64,000 nt of DNA from the NCBI GenBank assembly GCA_030386875.1, contig CM059568.1:26034120-26098119 (forward strand), given 5' to 3'. The notes under the pieces are model-generated. The model was not told where the DNA came from and searched no databases. It saw only the letters and a program-made list of their open reading frames with translations. Positions 12,014 through 21,861 of this stretch are shown one piece after another (the stretch's first letter is position 1; every line of letters starts with the position of its first letter). The DNA is from Morinoia aosen (Eukaryota; Arthropoda; Malacostraca; Amphipoda; Talitridae). The translations under genes and the position numbers were made by a program.

Positions 12014-14051
12014 AAGAGAACATCGCGACAGTTGATTGAAAATTGACCGCACAAAACAACATCAAGGACTTCGAGGTGGATGGTAGACTTCAATCCGAGC
12101 CTGGTCTTGTCTCGGAACAGCAGACATCGTCAACGGAAATTCAAACTCGAAGCATAAAATGCCACCAAAACTTATATCTTCTTACAAAGCACGTATAACA
12201 AGGGGAACATCTTAGTTGAACTCATTTGAAAAAAGTACAGGACATTTTTAGCTAAAGACTTTTCAGATCGGCTCTCGGATTGACTTAATGAACAACAAAA
12301 GAGCAATTCAAATACAGTTTGAACAGTTTCATAATCATGATTTGATGTGTTTACTATTCAACAAGTATGAAATAGAACTTCAGCATTCATGCTGGGATAG
12401 AAGGTATCGATTGCTATAACATAAAGTGTGATATCGATTGCAATTGAACATTGGCAGCCCTTAATTGATTTAAAATGAACTAAATCGAATGGTATTTAGT
12501 CATTAAATTTCACCAGCCCGTCCTAAAAAAAATTTCTACTCAATTCGTAGCTCAAACTCAAGAAAATTAATCTACGTTCAAGCTCTGTATTGCTTATTTG
12601 TTGATCAAAAATTATTGCTAGGTTAATGTAATACGCCTATCGTTAAGATAATATATATTTTAACAGAATTGGGCAGTCGGACAAGCACAAATTTTATTAC
12701 CGCGGTGCGTTGACGTCTTCGTATCTCCGTATCTTGTGGTGACCAATGCTGATCCCCGCAAACGCAAAGAATTACCTGCTTGAACTCAAGCCCACAATCA
12801 TTCGTAGAAGTAATAACTTGTTTCAAAATTAGGAGATAACCTGGAATTTTGCTGGTACATGAATAGTGAAAAGGTTAATGACTACACAAATTCTTTGTAA
12901 TCAATGTAGCGTCTATCGCTGCGCTGGAGTGAGCCCCCAAGTTGGAAACTTTTTCTTTAGGGATCCCAGAAAAATTTCGGCATAGTTCCATTCGAAGAGA
13001 AGGGCAATGATTAGTTACCGAGAGATATACAGTTTCCATTTTAAAAACGTTTTCTGATCCATTGCCAGAATTGAATGATATATTTTATCTCAGTGGTGGT
13101 CGTGCAATTATTAATTCATTGATCTTATACTCGGTAAGAAAAATGGAAACACACTTTATATAAATTGCCGCTGTGGAATACTTATACTTACCTTTTCATC
13201 ACTCTTTACTGAGCGAGAATTACTTTGGCTTGTAGCATTCATATCCGGCGTTGCATGCGGCTTCAATCCCCACACAGACTGGTCGGTTTTTGTTACAGTT
13301 GCTTCGACATTTTTTTACGACGGAAATCAACTGAAGTGAGATGCAGAAGCTAAATGTTGGATTATGACGGAGGAGTTTCACCCAGCTAATGCTACTGGAA
13401 GCAAAGAAATTTACCTAAAAGATGGAACAATTTCGAAAGTTTTCAAAAGAAACATAGAAATAATTTTTCTCAGCCTCTAAAACATAAATAATTCGCAGAA
13501 CTATTTTCAATATACCTATAAAACTTGATTGAGAATTATAATATGCGATCTGTGGTAATCCAACGCAAAATTCGGAACGAAATGCTGCAGATCATTTCGA
13601 AGGCCTAGTAGGGAGAGGCCGCCATGCTCCACCGGAGCTCACGGCCCGGCCGGGCGGCAGCTCAGTTCACGTCTTAACAAAGCCCTAACAAGGAAGGCGC
13701 GAGTAACGCTAACGATGGTCAATAAAGCTGTCCCGACTGCCAATACATCGAGCGATTTACATCGAGAGCTTGCAGGCCGTTGCAGCCGCACTTGCCTCCA
13801 TGTTCGGGCAAATGAGTCGGCTGAAGTCAGATTAATTCATCGACGAGTGTTTCACTTTAAGCGTTTTGGAACCAAGATCGCTAACACAGCTGCTGGAATG
13901 CAGGTTATAATAAATAACTGGCAGTGGTGCGAACGGGCTTTTGTTGATTTGTGTAGGCTGGGATCGAATCTAAGGACTCGAAAAAGGGGCTTTGGGTATG
14001 AAATAATAACAAGAGAGAGACAGAGAGAAATAAGATGAAATTTTATTAAAC
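12014..14051. other. unannotated DNA with a short GC-rich patch
   Basis: Mostly AT-rich with no supported gene. A GC-rich patch at about 13600-13690 and an unrecognised 107-codon plus-strand frame at 13715-14038 adjoin the left end of the Penelope array. That frame's product resembles nothing I know. Confidence 0.35.
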
Positions 14052-14063
14052 AGCTTGGATTTT
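14052..14063. repeat. left copy of a 12-bp direct repeat flanking the Penelope array
   Basis: AGCTTGGATTTT sits directly outside the left end of the four-copy array and recurs at 24546-24557 directly outside the right end. It is the best candidate for a target-site duplication. The first four bases of the right copy also match the element's own sequence, so the unambiguous duplication is about 8-12 bp. Confidence 0.75.
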
Positions 14064-14136
14064 ACGTATCAAATTAGGTTGTACGATACGACATAGCTTT
14101 AAAATGAAGGTAATAGCAAAGACTATCGATTTAAAA

Positions 14137-14192
14137 GACATTTTTGTAAAAAACGAGCGTTTCGACCACTAAGGTCATCATCAGCGAATGTC
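14137..14192 (-). ncRNA. hammerhead-ribozyme-like motif, array left end
   Basis: Read on the minus strand: CTGATGA (14178-14184), then GACC...GGTC as stem II, GAAA, and a three-pair stem III (ACG/CGT), with GACATT/AATGTC as an outer stem I. The stem III loop here is CT, where the other three copies have TT, which leaves the stem intact. An extra U between CTGATGA and stem II, and weak pairing next to the core in stem I, are imperfections. PLEs are known to carry hammerhead motifs. Confidence 0.6.
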
Positions 14193-14267
14193 TGAAAAAT
14201 ACACAGGAAATATACATTCATAAATTGAAGAAAAAATCACACAAAAAAATAATAACGGTAAAAAATT

Positions 14268-16787
14268 TTAAACAGAAGCTATTTTCAAAGGGTGGGACGA
14301 CTGCATATCGTTTAGATCGGGTTTTAAGCGGCAAATGAAGAGGGATTCGATAATACGTAAATCAGTGACTGAGTTAGCAGAACCTAAGATGGAGAAGTCT
14401 TGCTGTAGAACGGGATATTTACACTGATCTGAATGAATTCGTATAGCTGAGTGAGGTGGCTTGCTTAGTGGGTTACCGGTTCTGAAACTCCTACCAATAT
14501 GCTCAAATACTCTACATCTCAGTGCGCGTGTGGTAGAACCAACATACACAGACCCACACAGTGGGCAACAATATTTATACACGATAGAGGAGAGCATAGA
14601 CATAGGTAGTTTATCCTTGAATGAAAACAGAGTACCAATTCTAAAATTGTTAACTAATATAATCTGGAGGTCAACACACGTAAAATATTTCATTGTGAGA
14701 GAGCGTAATTCCTTCTGCAGCTTATCGGACTGAAAACCAAAGAACGGCATCGACACGTACAGTTTCTTTTTCTCTACTGTCGGCGGCATCGTCGCAGAAT
14801 TACATTTGGTTTCTATCAGATGCCGAATACATTTATTAAGTAAATGAAGCGGATAGCCATTGTTCAAAAAAAATTGTTTGAGAAATGCAAGCTCTTTATG
14901 CAGAGACAAATAAGTGGAACTAATTTCATATGCCCGGAACAATAACGTCTTGATACTATTGATTTTAAACCGTAATGGACAAAAACTAAAGAAACTTAGA
15001 CCCATGCCAGTAAACGTATCTTTTCTATAAACAGAAGAGCAAAAGGTGTTATTTGTGCGCTGTACCAAACAATCTAAAAAAGGTAATTTATTGTTAGCCT
15101 CAGTTTCCATGGTGAACTTAATGCTAGCATGCTTTTTATTAAGGTAGTCGAGAAATAGACTGGCATGTGCTGGATCACGAAATAAAACGAAGGTATCATC
15201 AACGTACCTTCGATAGAAAACTGGCTTAAAAGGAACAGGGCACTCTGAGAGCCAATTTTGTTCATGGTACGACATAAAAATATTAGCAAAGGTTGGCCCC
15301 AAGGGCAGCCCCATGCCTAGCCCCTCCGTTTGCTTGTAAAATTTACCATTGAAAAGAAAAAACGAATACCGAACTGCAAGGTCCAACAAAGTTTTGAAAA
15401 CAGTTTTGCTCATATTATGTACAGTATTTTCTACATTAAACAAGTGCTGCAAACAAATATCAATGGTTTCGGTCAATGGAATATTGGTGAATAAATTTTC
15501 AACATCAAATGAGGCCATGTACAGGGTGTCGGCATTGCGAACATCTGAGATTTCTTTAGCAAATGAATATGAATTAAGTACACTGTATTCGTTTGTAGCC
15601 AAAGGGTTCAGAATAGGCACTAAATATTTTGCAATTTTGTAAGAAGGAGTTTTATATGCTGCAAATATTGGTCTCAGTTGAAATTTTGTGGCAAAGTCGG
15701 CCTTATGCACCTTAGGTAGCCCGTATAGAATTCCAGGACCGGAACCACTGACGTACAGATTATTATATACTGCTTGAGAGATAACAGAAGAATTACAAAG
15801 TTTCCTAAGGAAATTATTGATTTTATCTTCAACCCGTAGCACATAATTATGAATAGGGTCGACAATTTCTTGAAATTTACTGCGATCGGATATAATTTTG
15901 AGCAATCCCTCTTGATACCGCGCCCTGTCCAGTAAGACAACCCCCCTACCCTTGTCTGGTTTTGTCACAACTACATCCTTGTTCCTAGCCAACGATTTCA
16001 GAAGAGTAATATCTTGCTTTCCAAATATTGCAGAAAAAATTTTATATGATTTAAAATTGTAATAATACTTAAGAGACAGTGCTTTCAGCTCTTTAGTAAA
16101 ATCAGTTAGGTTAGAGCATGGGTAATCCTTAAGGCTAATAGCTAGTTTTTCAAAAGCAAGGAAATATTTATAAAAGTTCAATTTGTACACAGGGAGAGCA
16201 AAATCAAGACCAAAGGCTAGGAGGAACTTAAGCCTAGACGATAAAATAATAGAACTAAAATTGAATATTACAGAGTTTGGATCACATGGCTCCAGATCAT
16301 TATAAATTCCGAGATCTCGAAGCTTACGACGGTGAACAGTTTTTGTACGAGCTGAGAACTCACGGAGGATCTGAGCTACATTGCGCTCAATTAGGATGAT
16401 CAGAAAACCAGAGAAAAGTTGCACACAAGAAGTCTTACAGCATTCCGCCTCACTGGTCAGCTTAGCCACTGTTCGCTTCTTAGAGTTGATCTCATGGGAC
16501 AGCAGCTTTGCTTGCCATGCTTTGTAGAACTGAGAGGTGTGCAGGCTCCTCTTGTACAGTTTGAAGCGAAGAAACTTTGGTATCACATTATAAACTTTGC
16601 ATTTAATGAGGAAAGATAGGTCTAATTTTGCTTTTTCAAGTCTTTTTGAACAATTTTCATACAACCGGTATGATCGAACAGCGTCTTCACCGTAGCACTC
16701 GCGAATATTACGTATCAAATTAGGTTGTACGATACGACATAGCTTTAAAATGAAGGTAATAGCAAAGACTATCGATTTAAAAGACAT
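14268..16787 (-). CDS. Penelope-like reverse transcriptase with GIY-YIG endonuclease, copy A (intact, 839 aa)
   Basis: Single ORF for a PLE polyprotein that would nick target DNA and copy its RNA. An N-terminal segment (about 1-270, with IPKFLRFKLYKR) precedes the RT. RT motifs in order are TKPDKGRG (about 274), GLPKVHK, FDVENLFTNIP with the motif A Asp at about 428, GLGMGLPLGP, and YVDD (528-531). A cysteine pair CCPLC (740-744) leads into the GIY-YIG-type nuclease with VYVGS and a conserved Glu at about 814 (IIESLF). The start ATG at 16787 is the only one giving the full N-terminus, and it lies inside the hammerhead-like motif of the upstream unit. Copy A matches the apparent consensus of the four copies. 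Confidence 0.93.
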   Translation of the reverse strand: MSFKSIVFAITFILKLCRIVQPNLIRNIRECYGEDAVRSYRLYENCSKRLEKAKLDLSFLIKCKVYNVIPKFLRFKLYKRSLHTSQFYKAWQAKLLSHEINSKKRTVAKLTSEAECCKTSCVQLFSGFLIILIERNVAQILREFSARTKTVHRRKLRDLGIYNDLEPCDPNSVIFNFSSIILSSRLKFLLAFGLDFALPVYKLNFYKYFLAFEKLAISLKDYPCSNLTDFTKELKALSLKYYYNFKSYKIFSAIFGKQDITLLKSLARNKDVVVTKPDKGRGVVLLDRARYQEGLLKIISDRSKFQEIVDPIHNYVLRVEDKINNFLRKLCNSSVISQAVYNNLYVSGSGPGILYGLPKVHKADFATKFQLRPIFAAYKTPSYKIAKYLVPILNPLATNEYSVLNSYSFAKEISDVRNADTLYMASFDVENLFTNIPLTETIDICLQHLFNVENTVHNMSKTVFKTLLDLAVRYSFFLFNGKFYKQTEGLGMGLPLGPTFANIFMSYHEQNWLSECPVPFKPVFYRRYVDDTFVLFRDPAHASLFLDYLNKKHASIKFTMETEANNKLPFLDCLVQRTNNTFCSSVYRKDTFTGMGLSFFSFCPLRFKINSIKTLLFRAYEISSTYLSLHKELAFLKQFFLNNGYPLHLLNKCIRHLIETKCNSATMPPTVEKKKLYVSMPFFGFQSDKLQKELRSLTMKYFTCVDLQIILVNNFRIGTLFSFKDKLPMSMLSSIVYKYCCPLCGSVYVGSTTRALRCRVFEHIGRSFRTGNPLSKPPHSAIRIHSDQCKYPVLQQDFSILGSANSVTDLRIIESLFICRLKPDLNDMQSSHPLKIASV

Positions 16788-16838
16788 TTTTGTAAAAAAC
16801 GAACGTTTCGACCACTAAGGTCATCATCAGCGAATGTC
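16783..16838 (-). ncRNA. hammerhead-ribozyme-like motif between copies B and A
   Basis: Same fold as the other three motifs. It lies at the joint of the minus-strand tandem pair, 3' of copy B's stop and overlapping copy A's ATG at 16785-16787. If it cleaves at the expected position, the released downstream RNA would begin about 10 nt before that ATG (inference). Confidence 0.62.
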
Positions 16839-16913
16839 TGAAAAATACACAGGAAATATACATTCATAAATTGAAGAAAAAATCACACAAAAAAATAATA
16901 ACGGTAAAAAATT

Positions 16914-19250
16914 TTAAACAGAAGCTATTTTCAAAGGGTGGGACGACTGCATATCGTTTAGATCGGGTTTTAAGCGGCAAATGAAGAGGGATTCGATAAT
17001 ACGTAAATCAGTGACTGAGTTAGCAGAACCTAAGATGGAGAAGTCTTGCTGTAGAACGGGATATTTACACTGATCTGAATGAATTCGTATAGCTGAGTGA
17101 GGTGGCTTGCTTAGTGGGTTACCGGTTCTGAAACTCCTACCAATATGCTCAAATACTCTACATCTCAGTGCGCGTGTGGTAGAACCAACATACACAGACC
17201 CACACAGTGGGCAACAATATTTATACACGATAGAGGAGAGCATAGACATAGGTAGTTTATCCTTGAATGAAAACAGAGTACCAATTCTAAAATTGTTAAC
17301 TAATATAATCTGGAGGTCAACACACGTAAAATATTTCATTGTGAGAGAGCGTAATTCCTTCTGCAGCTTATCGGACTGAAAACCAAAGAACGGCATCGAC
17401 ACGTACAGTTTCTTTTTCTCTACTGTCGGCGGCATCGTCGCAGAATTACATTTGGTTTCTATCAGATGCCGAATACATTTATTAAGTAAATGAAGCGGAT
17501 AGCCATTGTTCAAAAAAAATTGTTTGAGAAATGCAAGCTCTTTATGCAGAGACAAATAAGTGGAACTAATTTCATATGCCCGGAACAATAACGTCTTGAT
17601 ACTATTGATTTTAAACCGTAATGGACAAAAACTAAAGAAACTTAGACCCATGCCAGTAAACGTATCTTTTCTATAAACAGAAGAGCAAAAGGTGTTATTT
17701 GTGCGCTGTACCAAACAATCTAAAAAAGGTAATTTATTGTTAGCCTCAGTTTCCATGGTGAACTTAATGCTAGCATGCTTTTTATTAAGGTAGTCGAGAA
17801 ATAGACTGGCATGTGCTGGATCACGAAATAAAACGAAGGTATCATCAACGTACCTTCGATAGAAAACTGGCTTAAAAGGAACAGGGCACTCTGAGAGCCA
17901 ATTTTGTTCATGGTACGACATAAAAATATTAGCAAAGGTTGGCCCCAAGGGCAGCCCCATGCCTAGCCCCTCCGTTTGCTTGTAAAATTTACCATTGAAA
18001 AGAAAAAACGAATACCGAACTGCAAGGTCCAACAAAGTTTTGAAAACAGTTTTGCTCATATTATGTACAGTATTTTCTACATTAAACAAGTGCTGCAAAC
18101 AAATAACAATGGTTTCGGTCAATGGAATATTGGTGAATAAATTTTCAACATCAAATGAGGCCATGTACAGGGTGTCGGCATTGCGAACATCTGAGATTTC
18201 TTTAGCAAATGAATATGAATTAAGTACACTGTATTCGTTTGTAGCCAAAGGGTTCAGAATAGGCACTAAATATTTTGCAATTTTGTAAGAAGGAGTTTTA
18301 TATGCTGCAAATATTGGTCTCAGTTGAAATTTTGTGGCAAAGTCGGCCTTATGCACCTTAGGTAGCCCGTATAGAATTCCAGGACCAGAACCACTGACGT
18401 ACAGATTATTATATACTGCTTGAGAGATAACAGAAGAATTACAAAGTTTCCTAAGGAAATTATTGATTTTATCTTCAACCCGTAGCACATAATTATGAAT
18501 AGGGTCGACAATTTCTTGAAATTTACTGCGATCGGATATAATTTTGAGCAATCCCTCTTGATACCGCGCCCTGTCCAGTAAGACAACCCCCCTACCCTTG
18601 TCTGGTTTTGTCACAACTACATCCTTGTTCCTAGCCAACGATTTCAGAAGAGTAATATCTTGCTTTCCAAATATTGCAGAAAAAATTTTATATGATTTAA
18701 AATTGTAATAATACTTAAGAGACAGTGCTTTCAGCTCTTTAGTAAAATCAGTTAGGTTAGAGCATGGGTAATCCTTAAGGCTAATAGCTAGTTTTTCAAA
18801 AGCAAGGAAATATTTATAAAAGTTCAATTTGTACACAGGGAGAGCAAAATCAAGACCAAAGGCTAGGAGGAACTTAAGCCTAGACGATAAAATAATAGAA
18901 CTAAAATTGAATATTACAGAGTTTGGATCACATGGCTCCAGATCATTATAAATTCCGAGATCTCGAAGCTTACGACGGTGAACAGTTTTTGTACGAGCTG
19001 AGAACTCACGGAGGATCTGAGCTACATTGCGCTCAATTAGGATGATCAGAAAACCAGAGAAAAGTTGCACACAAGAAGTCTTACAGCATTCCGCCTCACT
19101 GGTCAGCTTAGCCACTGTTCGCTTCTTAGAGTTGATCTCATGGGACAGCAGCTTTGCTTGCCATGCTTTGTAGAACTGAGAGGTGTCTTTTGTCTTTTGT
19201 CTTTTAAATCGAATGTCTTTTAAATCGATAGTCTTTGCTATTACCTTCAT
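16914..19250 (-). CDS. Penelope-like RT/GIY-YIG ORF, copy B (5'-truncated, chimeric N-terminus)
   Basis: Same RT and GIY-YIG protein as copy A from the TSQFYKAWQ segment onward, with all catalytic motifs present. Homology to the other copies stops at 19186, so the first 80-odd residues and the upstream leader are missing. The frame stays open across the inversion joint, so the first 28 codons (starting MKVIAKTIDLKD) come from antisense of copy C's leader plus filler DNA. A private change replaces Asp with Val shortly after motif A (TETIVIC). RT and nuclease could still be made if a start codon is used, but the lost N-terminal region probably impairs function. Confidence 0.88.
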   Translation of the reverse strand: MKVIAKTIDLKDIRFKRQKTKDTSQFYKAWQAKLLSHEINSKKRTVAKLTSEAECCKTSCVQLFSGFLIILIERNVAQILREFSARTKTVHRRKLRDLGIYNDLEPCDPNSVIFNFSSIILSSRLKFLLAFGLDFALPVYKLNFYKYFLAFEKLAISLKDYPCSNLTDFTKELKALSLKYYYNFKSYKIFSAIFGKQDITLLKSLARNKDVVVTKPDKGRGVVLLDRARYQEGLLKIISDRSKFQEIVDPIHNYVLRVEDKINNFLRKLCNSSVISQAVYNNLYVSGSGPGILYGLPKVHKADFATKFQLRPIFAAYKTPSYKIAKYLVPILNPLATNEYSVLNSYSFAKEISDVRNADTLYMASFDVENLFTNIPLTETIVICLQHLFNVENTVHNMSKTVFKTLLDLAVRYSFFLFNGKFYKQTEGLGMGLPLGPTFANIFMSYHEQNWLSECPVPFKPVFYRRYVDDTFVLFRDPAHASLFLDYLNKKHASIKFTMETEANNKLPFLDCLVQRTNNTFCSSVYRKDTFTGMGLSFFSFCPLRFKINSIKTLLFRAYEISSTYLSLHKELAFLKQFFLNNGYPLHLLNKCIRHLIETKCNSATMPPTVEKKKLYVSMPFFGFQSDKLQKELRSLTMKYFTCVDLQIILVNNFRIGTLFSFKDKLPMSMLSSIVYKYCCPLCGSVYVGSTTRALRCRVFEHIGRSFRTGNPLSKPPHSAIRIHSDQCKYPVLQQDFSILGSANSVTDLRIIESLFICRLKPDLNDMQSSHPLKIASV
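19187..19211. repeat. filler DNA at the inversion joint
   Basis: Between truncated copy B and the start of copy C lies a short segment of repeated GTCTTTT units. It ends in TTTTAAATCG, which resembles the adjacent copy C leader. It looks copied from that leader by slippage. Confidence 0.7.
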
Positions 19251-21730
19251 TTTAAAGCTGTCGTATCGTACAACCTAATTTGATACGTAATATTCGCGAG
19301 TGCTACGGTGAAGACGCTGTTCGATCATACCGGTTGTATGAAAATTGTTCAAAAAGACTTGAAAAAGCAAAATTAGACCTATCTTTCCTCATTAAATGCA
19401 AAGTTTATAATGTGATACCAAAGTTTCTTCGCTTCAAACTGTACAAGAGGAGCCTGCACACCTCTCAGTTCTACAAAGCATGGCAAGCAAAGCTGCTGTC
19501 CCATGAGATCAACTCTAAGAAGCGAACAGTGGCTAAGCTGACCAGTGAGGCGGAATGCTGTAAGACTTCTTGTGTGCAACTTTTCTCTGGTTTTCTGATC
19601 ATCCTAATTGAGCGCAATGTAGCTCAGATCCTCCGTGAGTTCTCAGCTCGTACAAAAACTGTTCACCGTCGTAAGCTTCGAGATCTCGGAATTTATAATG
19701 ATCTGGAGCCATGTGATCCAAACTCTGTAATATTCAATTTTAGTTCTATTATTTTATCGTCTAGGCTTAAGTTCCTCCTAGCCTTTGGTCTTGATTTTGC
19801 TCTCCCTGTGTACAAATTGAACTTTTATAAATATTTCCTTGCTTTTGAAAAACTAGCTATTAGCCTTAAGGATTACCCATGCTCTAACCTAACTGATTTT
19901 ACTAAAGAGCTGAAAGCACTGTCTCTTAAGTATTATTACAATTTTAAATCATATAAAATTTCTTCTGCAATATTTGGAAAGCAAGATATTACTCTTCTGA
20001 AATCGTTGGCTAGGAACAAGGATGTAGTTGTGACAAAACCAGACAAGGGTAGGGGGGTTGTCTTACTGGACAGGGCGCGGTATCAAGAGGGATTGCTCAA
20101 AATTATATCCGATCGCAGTAAATTTCAAGAAATTGTCGACCCTATTCATAATTATGTGCTACGGGTTGAAGATAAAATCAATAATTTCCTTAGGAAACTT
20201 TGTAATTCTTCTGTTATCTCTCAAGCAGTATATAATAATCTGTACGTCAGTGGTTCCGGTCCTGGAATTCTATACGGGCTACCTAAGGTGCATAAGGCCG
20301 ACTTTGCCACAAAATTTCAACTGAGACCAATATTTGCAGCATATAAAACTCCTTCTTACAAAATTGCAAAATATTTAGTGCCTATTCTGAACCCTTTGGC
20401 TACAAACGAATACAGTGTACTTAATTCATATTCATTTGCTAAAGAAATCTCAGATGTTCGCAATGCCGACACCCTGTACATGGCCTCATTTGATGTTGAA
20501 AATTTATTCACCAATATTCCATTGACCGAAACCATTGATATTTGTTTGCAGCACTTGTTTAATGTAGAAAATACTGTACATAATATGAGCAAAACTGTTT
20601 TCAAAACTTTGTTGGACCTTGCAGTTCGGTATTCGTTTTTTCTTTTCAATGGTAAATTTTACAAGCAAACGGAGGGGCTAGGCATGGGGCTGCCCTTGGG
20701 GCCAACCTTTGCTAATATTTTTATGTCGTACCATGAACAAAATTGGCTCTCAGAGTGCCCTGTTCCTTTTAAGCCAGTTTTCTATCGAAGGTACGTTGAT
20801 GATACCTTCGTTTTATTTCGTGATCCAGCACATGCCAGTCTATTTCTCGACTACCTTAATAAAAAGCATGCTAGCATTAAGTTCACCATGGAAACTGAGG
20901 CTAACAATAAATTACCTTTTTTAGATTGTTTGGTACAGCGCACAAATAACACCTTTTGCTCTTCTGTTTATAGAAAAGATACGTTTACTGGCATGGGTCT
21001 AAGTTTCTTTAGTTTTTGTCCATTACGGTTTAAAATCAATAGTATCAAGACGTTATTGTTCCGGGCATATGAAATTAGTTCCACTTATTTGTCTCTGCAT
21101 AAAGAGCTTGCATTTCTCAAACAATTTTTTTTGAACAATGGCTATCCGCTTCATTTACTTAATAAATGTATTCGGCATCTGATAGAAACCAAATGTAATT
21201 CTGCGACGATGCCGCCGACAGTAGAGAAAAAGAAACTGTACGTGTCGATGCCATTCTTTGGTTTTCAGTCCGATAAGCTGCAGAAGGAATTACGCTCTCT
21301 CACAATGAAATATTTTACGTGTGTTGACCTCCAGATTATATTAGTTAACAATTTTAGAATTGGTACTCTGTTTTCATTCAAGGATAAACTACCTATGTCT
21401 ATGCTCTCCTCTATCGTGTATAAATATTGTTGCCCACTGTGTGGGTCTGTGTATGTTGGTTCTACCACACGCGCACTGAGATGTAGAGTATTTGAGCATA
21501 TTGGTAGGAGTTTCAGAACCGGTAACCCACTAAGCAAGCCACCTCACTCAGCTATACGAATTCATTCAGATCAGTGTAAATATCCCGTTCTACAGCAAGA
21601 CTTCTCCATCTTAGGTTCTGCTAACTCAGTCACTGATTTACGTATTATCGAATCCCTCTTCATTTGCCGCTTAAAACCCGATCTAAACGATATGCAGTCG
21701 TCCCACCCTTTGAAAATAGCTTCTGTTTAA
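19212..21730 (+). CDS. Penelope-like RT/GIY-YIG ORF, copy C (2-bp deletion near the start)
   Basis: Copy C begins at AATGTC, the outer strand of the hammerhead-like motif, so its own upstream half of that motif is absent. Relative to copies A and D it lacks two bases at about 19259 (AAAGCTGTCG instead of AAAGCTATGTCG). Translation from the usual ATG therefore stops after about 20 codons. The rest is open from 19256 to 21730 and keeps YVDD, CCPLC, VYVGS and the IIESLF Glu. A private Phe-to-Ser change lies near KISSAIF. Expression would need an internal or non-ATG start; the first candidate near the consensus frame is a TTG at 19280. Confidence 0.88.
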
Positions 21731-21805
21731 AATTTTTTACCGTTATTATTTTTTTGTGTGATTTTTTCTTCAATTTATGAATGTATATTTCCTGTGTATT
21801 TTTCA

Positions 21806-21861
21806 GACATTCGCTGATGATGACCTTAGTGGTCGAAACGTTCGTTTTTTACAAAAATGTC
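21806..21861 (+). ncRNA. hammerhead-ribozyme-like motif between copies C and D
   Basis: GACATT, two bases, CTGATGA, a stem II GACC/GGTC with UUAGU loop, GAAA, ACG-TT-CGT stem III, then a U-rich linker and AATGTC closing stem I. It sits at the plus-strand tandem joint. The ATG of copy D (21857-21859) is inside the closing strand. Confidence 0.62.
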
